Of a stretch of DNA of 64,000 bases, positions 58,101 to 64,000 are shown in pieces. A program made the translations under genes and the position numbers. The DNA lies in contig MZZL01000130.1 of the NCBI GenBank assembly GCA_002749535.1, positions 1-64,000 on the forward strand, in the 5' to 3' direction. How positions within the stretch are numbered: the first letter of the stretch is position 1; the number at the start of each line of letters is the position of its first letter. Source of the DNA: Apophysomyces variabilis. Taxonomy: Eukaryota; Mucoromycota; Mucoromycetes; Mucorales; Mucoraceae. The notes beneath the pieces are model-generated. The model made no database searches. It had not been told where the DNA came from and saw only the letters and a list, made by a program, of their open reading frames with translations.

Positions 58101-61100
58101 GAAGTCTCGTGGAGACGGCTTTTAATCAACCCAAGTTTGCTCAGTCTTATGGAGCTTGGTGTTTCGTAAGTTTCCATACACACACAAGAAATGGTTTGGT
58201 ATTGTAACACTTTGGTATTAGGGATTTGAGGGCATAATGAAGGAAAAGAAATATGTGGAAAAGCTGACAATGTACCAAAAGTATAGTAGCCATGTACGTA
58301 TTGTCTTTACTGATGGTCCGCATGGCTAACACGTGAAACAGATAAACCGTTGTGTCGCGAACAATTTCAAAGATTTTGTTCCCGTCATCTTTTCTAAACT
58401 AAATGATAATCTCGTACGCGACGTCTTGTTGGGCATGGTTAACTATCTAGCATCCTCAAAGAAGAGATGTAGATCTGAAATTGATTGTTTGACGAAAGAC
58501 GTGAGTATGATCTGTCTATTTCTCGAACCTTACTTAGGTATTTACTATTGATAGTTGATATCGATGGCCCATTTCCTCGAGAAACTGTAAGTTGGATATC
58601 AGAGGGATAGTGTATCTTATATGCATGGTTCGGTTCAGTGTTGTAGCTTGGAATAAGCCAGAACGGCTCCAGGATCTTGTTCGATTCATTAAAGGATTGT
58701 TCGAAGCAGACCCGACGTTCCTTTCTCGAACACAGCATGAAGAAATATTCTCCATACTATGTGAAGCACTCTCTGTCTTTCTTCAACGAGAAGTACCTCT
58801 CTCGGTGAAAAATGACGCCTTCGATATATTACCGATGTATCTCTGTATCGAAGGATCACACCTCGACCGGGTAACTCTTGACAAGATCTAGTTTTTTCTT
58901 GTTTGCTGATGACATTGTAGATAACAGAATTACTGAAGGACACTGTAAACATCCAATTTCCGTCCTCTTCAAAGGCGCTGAAAGTGGGCACTGATGCGTA
59001 GGTTCTGCTGGGCCAGATTTTGCATTATTAACGTACGTTGATACACAGCTACAACGATTATATCACGGCGTTAGACCGACTTTTAAATGTCATGGCGACC
59101 TTGCATTCGATAACCATTTTCAGAGTGCTCATTCCAACCTTTATTCAAGAAAGCGATCATATTCACGCGGATACTATCCGTGAGAGCATTGCAAAGTTTT
59201 CCCAGGGCCTTGGGCTTCCGAGCTTCGAACAAGTGTCACAAAGCTGCTTTGAGTTTGTATTACGACATTTTAATTCGTCTTTGAACAAGCGTTGACATTC
59301 AAAATGTTTTTATTAGCTATTTCAAGGACCAAAAGCTCCCTTTGAATTTGAGACGGAACGCTGTGGAGTTGGTAGTTTCTATGCTACCACTTGTTCCTGA
59401 CAATCATGTGAGCGCCTTTTACGTAGCCAATATTGTACATATTATGAGCGTTATCAAGCGAGAGTTCATACGCCGGGGAACCGATCAAGAAGTACTTGAT
59501 GATTTGAGCGAGAAACATGCTTGCTTCCGCTTGATGCAAATATCCTTTTTTACAGAGTGATTAGGTATTAATTTCATCTTGAAGTGGTTTATCTATCCTT
59601 CACTTTTGAATTTTACGTCTTGTATGAAAGGCTACCTCTTTCCCAAGTTCACAGCCCAGAAAGTAAGATAAGTGCGGTTTGGGAAGAGGAACAAAACACA
59701 GCAGGACAAGGACGCAAGATGACAATTGATTTGGTTGGGATGGCTAATAAAGCCAAAAACAGAAAGGTGAGTTCAAATTAGGCCGCTGATTTATGTTTTA
59801 AAACTGTTGTTATGTATCCAGAATCCACCAGAACCTGAAAATATTGCTAAAGCGCGACTTGAATGTCAGCAAGCCGCCTACAATGCTGCTGCTGCGGCTA
59901 TCCTTCGAACCCAGAAAAATGAAAAGTTTTATGTAGGCTTCTTGTTCATGGAAAAGCCCAACGAGCCTCTCTGGGAAAATATCATCGATATGCGGCAGGA
60001 GGTTCATCTTGTCACAGAATTGGATCAACCACTAAGAGAGAGGCGATTGGAGACTTTCCAAGCAAGCTACAAGCCAAAAGGTAGAACGTTGGCTAGCCAT
60101 GCAGCCTATATGCCATCCATAGGCCTTGAAGGAAGCAGGTATGCTATATCAGCCCAAAAAAAAAGGTCTTTTCCATTTATCAATGATCTAATATATGACT
60201 TAGTTTGTCTCAGGCAACTTTATCAGAGGTATAGTTTTGCATACTTCAGGATACGTCGATGATAAAACATTTTATTTAGATGGCTATGGAAAATAGAGGA
60301 GTCTCACAAGGGATGGACACATATGAAGAGGACCCGAGAGAGCAAGTGGAGGTTACTTCAGAAAGAGACGAGACAACTTTCGAAATTGATCAATTCAACG
60401 AGAATCCTTGCATGAAAACATTGATTATGGTTGTTAGAAAGCTCCATAAGGAAGTTACCGGCGCCCAAACCGAAGACCGTATGCCGTTATGGATGAGCGA
60501 ACTGTTCAAAGCTTATACATCACAAGGTATGGGAGGGTTTTTAGCCTTGCGTTTGATACAGTCTGAGTTCACTGACGCATGATATAGACGCGCCATTAAT
60601 GCTTCGTCTTTTTATGTCGAAATTGATCATTAACTGCCCGGAAGCGTTTGAACGTCATGCATGCCATTGGATCCGGCCATTAATGAAATTGGTCACAGAG
60701 GGTCAGAAATACGGCGAACCGATGAATTATCTAGTTCAGGTAATTTATGCAATTCGTAAGATATTGGTGGTTCTCACACACAGACTAGGATATCTGCATG
60801 TTGATTGTTACTTGGGGTCAAGATAAGACTTTGCAGGATTCTTATGATGATCAATGTTTAGTGTTTGCATTCCTGGTACTCCTATGACTATTTGACTATT
60901 TCAAAATGGTTTCATTTATGCTTTGAAATTTTAGACATACCTTGCTCGCAATGCTTATCATGACAACACGCGTGTCTTGAGAAGCAACATACAAATTATC
61001 AAAGGCGTATTTGACAACTGGAAACGACTGATCATTGTACCAACGGTATTTTGGGGACATTTAATTATTCGATGATAGGTTATAACACCTGAAGTAGAAA

Positions 61101-64000
61101 GTGATCTACGATCAGTTTAGTAACCCAGACAAGCAGCTGAAACGCAATCAGGTTGGGCTACAGCTAGTGGGACTTACTCTAGCGCATGACATAGATCCAT
61201 ATTATGACGGCCCTGAAGTCGATCTGGAGGGAATAGATGAGCTTAAATTTTACAAGGCATTGTTAGAAAATATGGATAACAGAAATCGCGCAGTTTACGC
61301 CGACGCAGCAGAGGTAACAAGAACAGGATTTAAAATAAATAACATAGGATGCGTTGCTAAACTCATATATCTCTTAGGTGCTTTCTTGGGCGCTAGATTA
61401 TAAACGGAAAGTAGGGAGCGTCTTTGCAGACGTCTTGCAAGAGATGATTATGAAAAAAGTAATCTTCTTTTTCGGTTCTTGCGAATAGTAGGATTGTTCT
61501 TATTAATTATATTACGTTTTTAGCTGTCGGAGCTCAATCCAACAAAGAGTGCCGCTGATATCATCCGTTTTATGGTGTGCCTCCATCGAATGCGCCTGCA
61601 TGATGCAGCTCTGTGTCCGAAATTTGTGATAAAGGTTATTTATCTGCTTCCTCGTCTCTATAGCAACGTAAAAGTGATGGCAATGGAAATTATCACTTCT
61701 TGCGTCGATGCTGTAGAAGATGTTTTTGGCACGCTCCATAAAAAGGGTCTGTTAGAGATGCTTCGCCAACGGTAACCATCACCTTTTTAGGACGACATTA
61801 TTCTAAAAGACAAATTCTTGACTAGAAATCTCCGCTCTCAACTCGCAGCGCTAAGACTGTTGGCGAAGATCACAGGTACTCTTAATGTGGAACAAGTGGA
61901 GAGCATACTGCAGACAACCGTCCCGATCTTTCCAAAGCATCCCAACGTTGAATGCAGGGTAAATCTGCCAAATCCGTGACATGTTCCGGCTGAAATACAT
62001 CCTAGACAATATATTATTCCATCTTGAAACAAATATATGAGAAACCGCAAAATAATGCCGAACTTGAGCACCGCATGAAGACTGAACTTCTACGCGGTCT
62101 CATTGATGACGACGAAGCGATCCGTAAAGACCTAACAAACTTTTGGGAAAAGCGATACGGAATGACTACGAATGTTTCAGACAGGCTGAATTTCATTATC
62201 CGGTACGTGATGGACAAATTCTTGCATGCTAGTATTCTTAAACATTATGTACAGAAATATGTATGCTCCAGAAGTCGAAAATTTGTATATTCGTTACAGC
62301 ACCCAGATTTTGCTTGATGCTACGAGAGACAGTTATAAATATGACAAGGAGCTATTTGATTCACCCCTTCCGAATGCTCGATTTGACGTCAACTATCAGA
62401 GGATCAACACACAATGGCAGAAGAATACGTCTATGATCCCGCTGTTTGTCGCTACTCAAGAACAAACGATGGTACAAAAGTATCTGTTCGTGTCATGACG
62501 ATGATTGACATCCGCTTTATATTGGAAATAGACGGATCCTAACGAGATTGAGCTACAAATTAGAGAAACTCAGCAATCGCTACTGTTTAGCCAGACGCAA
62601 ACAGGTGGTAAGCTTTTAGCTTTGGAATAATCTTGTGTGACAATACTGATCTTCACCGTACACTGAAGTTGTAAATGCAAGTTTACTTTCTGCATTCGGC
62701 TCGGTACCTGGAACAGCTATTGAGTCAGAAACCATTAGCACACAGCCAATGCAAGACATAGAGGAAACTTTCACGGAAGATCAGCTTAGGTGCAGCTTAC
62801 CTCTTTTTTTTAAAAAAATGCAGACGCTAAACTTGTGTTGATAGCCAAGACGCTCAGCCTAAAACTGGGGAAAGTTATGCGAAACTACGACGCCGATTCG
62901 TGAAACCGACGTACCGAGACATCACGAATTTTTTTTCCAAGAGAAGTGAGATCTTAAAGAGACGTCTGCAGAAGTATCAAGCTCTTCAGAAGGAAGCACG
63001 CGAGAAAAAGGTGACGATGTATAGAAAATATCGCGTGGGTAAGTGTGCTCATTTGGCTAGACCGTGTTGATTGATTTGATCGGTAGGAGAACTCCCAGAT
63101 ATTCAAGTAAAGTATCGTGAATTGATCACTCCACTGCAAGATTTAGGACGCAACGATAATGAGATTGCACGTATGCTGCATGCAAAATTGATTGTTTCTG
63201 TCGTTAATGACGCTGAAAAAGATCAAAAAAGGGTAGGAATCCAGAGTAGACAAAAAATTAAGTTATGCTGATATTTTTTTTCCTGGTTAGAGCGGCTATA
63301 AGAAGAACACGGTTGCAATCCTGGAAAAGATTCTGGAAAGAAGCACTCAATATTTCCCTCCAGCTATTGGCTCTTTCTTGAGAATATGTTTTGAACTAGG
63401 AGGAACAAACATGGCCACCTCTCTTGTTAGGATCGTCTCCGAAAAAAGCTTGTCGCAGCATATCGGTATAGCTCTGCTTGAAGAAATTGTAGATGAAAGC
63501 ATATTGGATGAGCCAGGTAAGGGATGATCAGACATAACGCACTAATGGATAGATCTGTTAAATACATTTTAAAGCTTCGAAGAAACTGAAACTATCTGAA
63601 TCCAAGAGGCTTCATCCAAACAAGCTGAAGTGGATTGATTTGGCAATGCTGTACCAATCTGCTGCCGAACCTGAGATTTTTCAAACGATCTATAAAACAC
63701 AGATTGCTACTTCTGAACTTCCTAAAGGTAAGCCAAAATTAGAAAAAGATATCTGCTCCACAATAATTAACTATATAAAAACAGATGCTATCGATGCAGA
63801 AATCCGTGGCGACTATGAAGCTGCTTTAGAACTGTTAGTCTCCTCATTTGAAAATCTGGCAGATACTGTTAGCGACGAAGAGGTAAAGCAGCCGTCATGT
63901 TCTTCCCCATTCCATTTATAAAAGCCCTTTTATGTTAGGTGAATGTTTGGTCTCAAGAACAATTAAAATGCTTCGAAAAGTTGACCCAATGGGAGAGCAT
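52112..64000 (+). CDS. PRKDC: DNA-dependent protein kinase catalytic subunit homologue (3' partial, disrupted in this assembly)
   Basis: PIKK that acts with Ku in end joining. About 30 exons cover the HEAT-repeat arms up to the start of the FAT region; the kinase domain is beyond the window. First exons: 52112-52274, 52466-52641, 52713-52849, 52923-53182, 53242-53328, 53385-53542, 53598-53654. Collinear matches to animal DNA-PKcs: DLAVSIRGLGYFSKACKI; FLLFQNLVEFW and LVSGFYKMLSALL; QFKDELLACCLRLIL; SPDRQVKVAACELLHALV; FPVLLRLATDIDQVAR; HPNTIKRLGASIIFNRLYR with FREEAAL; YVGFLFMEKP; HWIRPLMKL; GELPDIQVKYRELITPLQ. Yeast-type Tra1, ATM and TOR lack these blocks. Problems: a 454-bp duplication with one N (56414-57322), and single-base frame breaks near 53903 and 59291. 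The branch point TACTAAC at 57872 is perfect. An S/T-Q cluster at 62454-62602 aligns with the vertebrate ABCDE sites. Confidence 0.88.
56414..56867 (+). repeat. Left copy of exact 454-bp duplication (assembly artefact)
   Basis: Starts TGCTGCTATTTCGCACG and ends GGTTATATTTGGCTTCTG, identical base for base, as far as I can read, to 56869-57322. It contains most of one DNA-PKcs exon (56395-56622), an intron and part of the next exon (from 56686). Confidence 0.9.
56868..56868. other. Single undetermined base (N) at a contig join
   Basis: The only N in the window, exactly at the boundary of the two identical copies. It marks a scaffold join where overlapping contig ends were placed end to end rather than merged. 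Confidence 0.9.
56869..57322 (+). repeat. Right copy of exact 454-bp duplication (assembly artefact)
   Basis: Repeats 56414-56867 and then continues into the rest of the exon (GAGCGAGATGCC, encoding ERDAIKGNEIL). Removing 56414-56868 leaves a continuous, in-phase gene: exon to 57077, intron, then exon 57141-57830. Confidence 0.9.
62454..62602 (+). other. S/T-Q cluster in the DNA-PKcs homologue (ABCDE-like)
   Basis: Two neighbouring exons encode IPLFVATQEQTM (ends 62472) and LQIRETQQSLLFSQTQTG (from 62532). They contain four S/T-Q sites: ATQ, ETQ, FSQ and QTQ. Position and flanking residues agree with the human segment that carries T2609, T2638 and T2647. This assignment uses my knowledge of the human sequence. 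Confidence 0.7.

Noticed and set aside
60214..60228. 15-nt micro-exon (QLYQR) in the DNA-PKcs homologue
   Set aside because: It has splice signals on both sides but, being a multiple of three, the gene is also in frame without it. I could not decide and did not list it.
52112..64000. Tra1/TRRAP as identity of the giant helical gene
   Set aside because: First impression from HEAT repeats; many collinear blocks match DNA-PKcs specifically, up to the GELPDIQ segment before FAT.
1..64000. tRNA, rRNA and CRISPR arrays
   Set aside because: Looked for T-loop GGTTCGA-type boxes with pairing stems and for spaced direct repeats; none was convincing. GTTCGAA at 14262 lies in the decayed gene without a cloverleaf.

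Overview
The window reads as nuclear DNA of an early-diverging fungus, most likely a Mucorales species. The reasons are: many short GT-AG introns (about 45-170 bp) with three- or four-base exon-phase agreement, pyrimidine-rich leaders, CotH-type spore-coat kinase-like genes, an HMG-box protein of the fungal MATA type, an expanded F-box/LRR type, and decayed transposon-rich islands. No rRNA, tRNA, CRISPR or bacterial operon signals were found. All gene models were built by hand from reading frames, splice signals and phase.

Layout. 1-1157: 3' part of an ACR3 arsenite exporter (+). 2651-4743: TBC Rab-GAP (+). 5176-7302: CotH-like gene A (-). 9077-10318: Vip1-like RRM protein (-). 11237-11838: LSM7 (-). 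12.9-15.4 kb: a decayed multi-exon gene of unknown family next to a broken Tc1/mariner transposase. 16108-16878: Q/P/Y/H-rich protein (+). 17632-19658: CotH-like gene B (+). 20153-22480: uncharacterised nine-exon gene (+). 22757-25507: long-chain acyl-CoA synthetase (-). 25812-28035: ataxin-10/Ctr86-like (-). 29282-30858: Sec2/Rabin-type Rab-GEF (+). 31737-32369: small C2HC protein (-). 32576-33716 (5' end open): CENP-H-like kinetochore protein (-). 35377-37203: F-box/LRR (+). 38184-40739: proline-rich 771-aa protein (+). 44033-47775: Dbl-family RhoGEF (+). 49978-50972: MATA-type HMG-box protein (+). 52112-end: a DNA-PKcs homologue (+), 3' end beyond the window.

The genes do not form one pathway; this is an ordinary gene-dense fungal region. 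The two most notable points are the DNA-PKcs homologue, a kinase missing from the model yeasts, which keeps the S/T-Q cluster aligned with the vertebrate ABCDE autophosphorylation cluster, and the assembly defect inside it: an exact 454-bp duplication either side of a single N at 56868. Two further single-base frame breaks in that gene, and one or two in the CENP-H-like gene, may be draft-sequence errors or real decay. The two CotH genes are an inverted duplicate pair whose exon lengths match exactly (497/234/360 nt) except for one intron inside the signal peptide.
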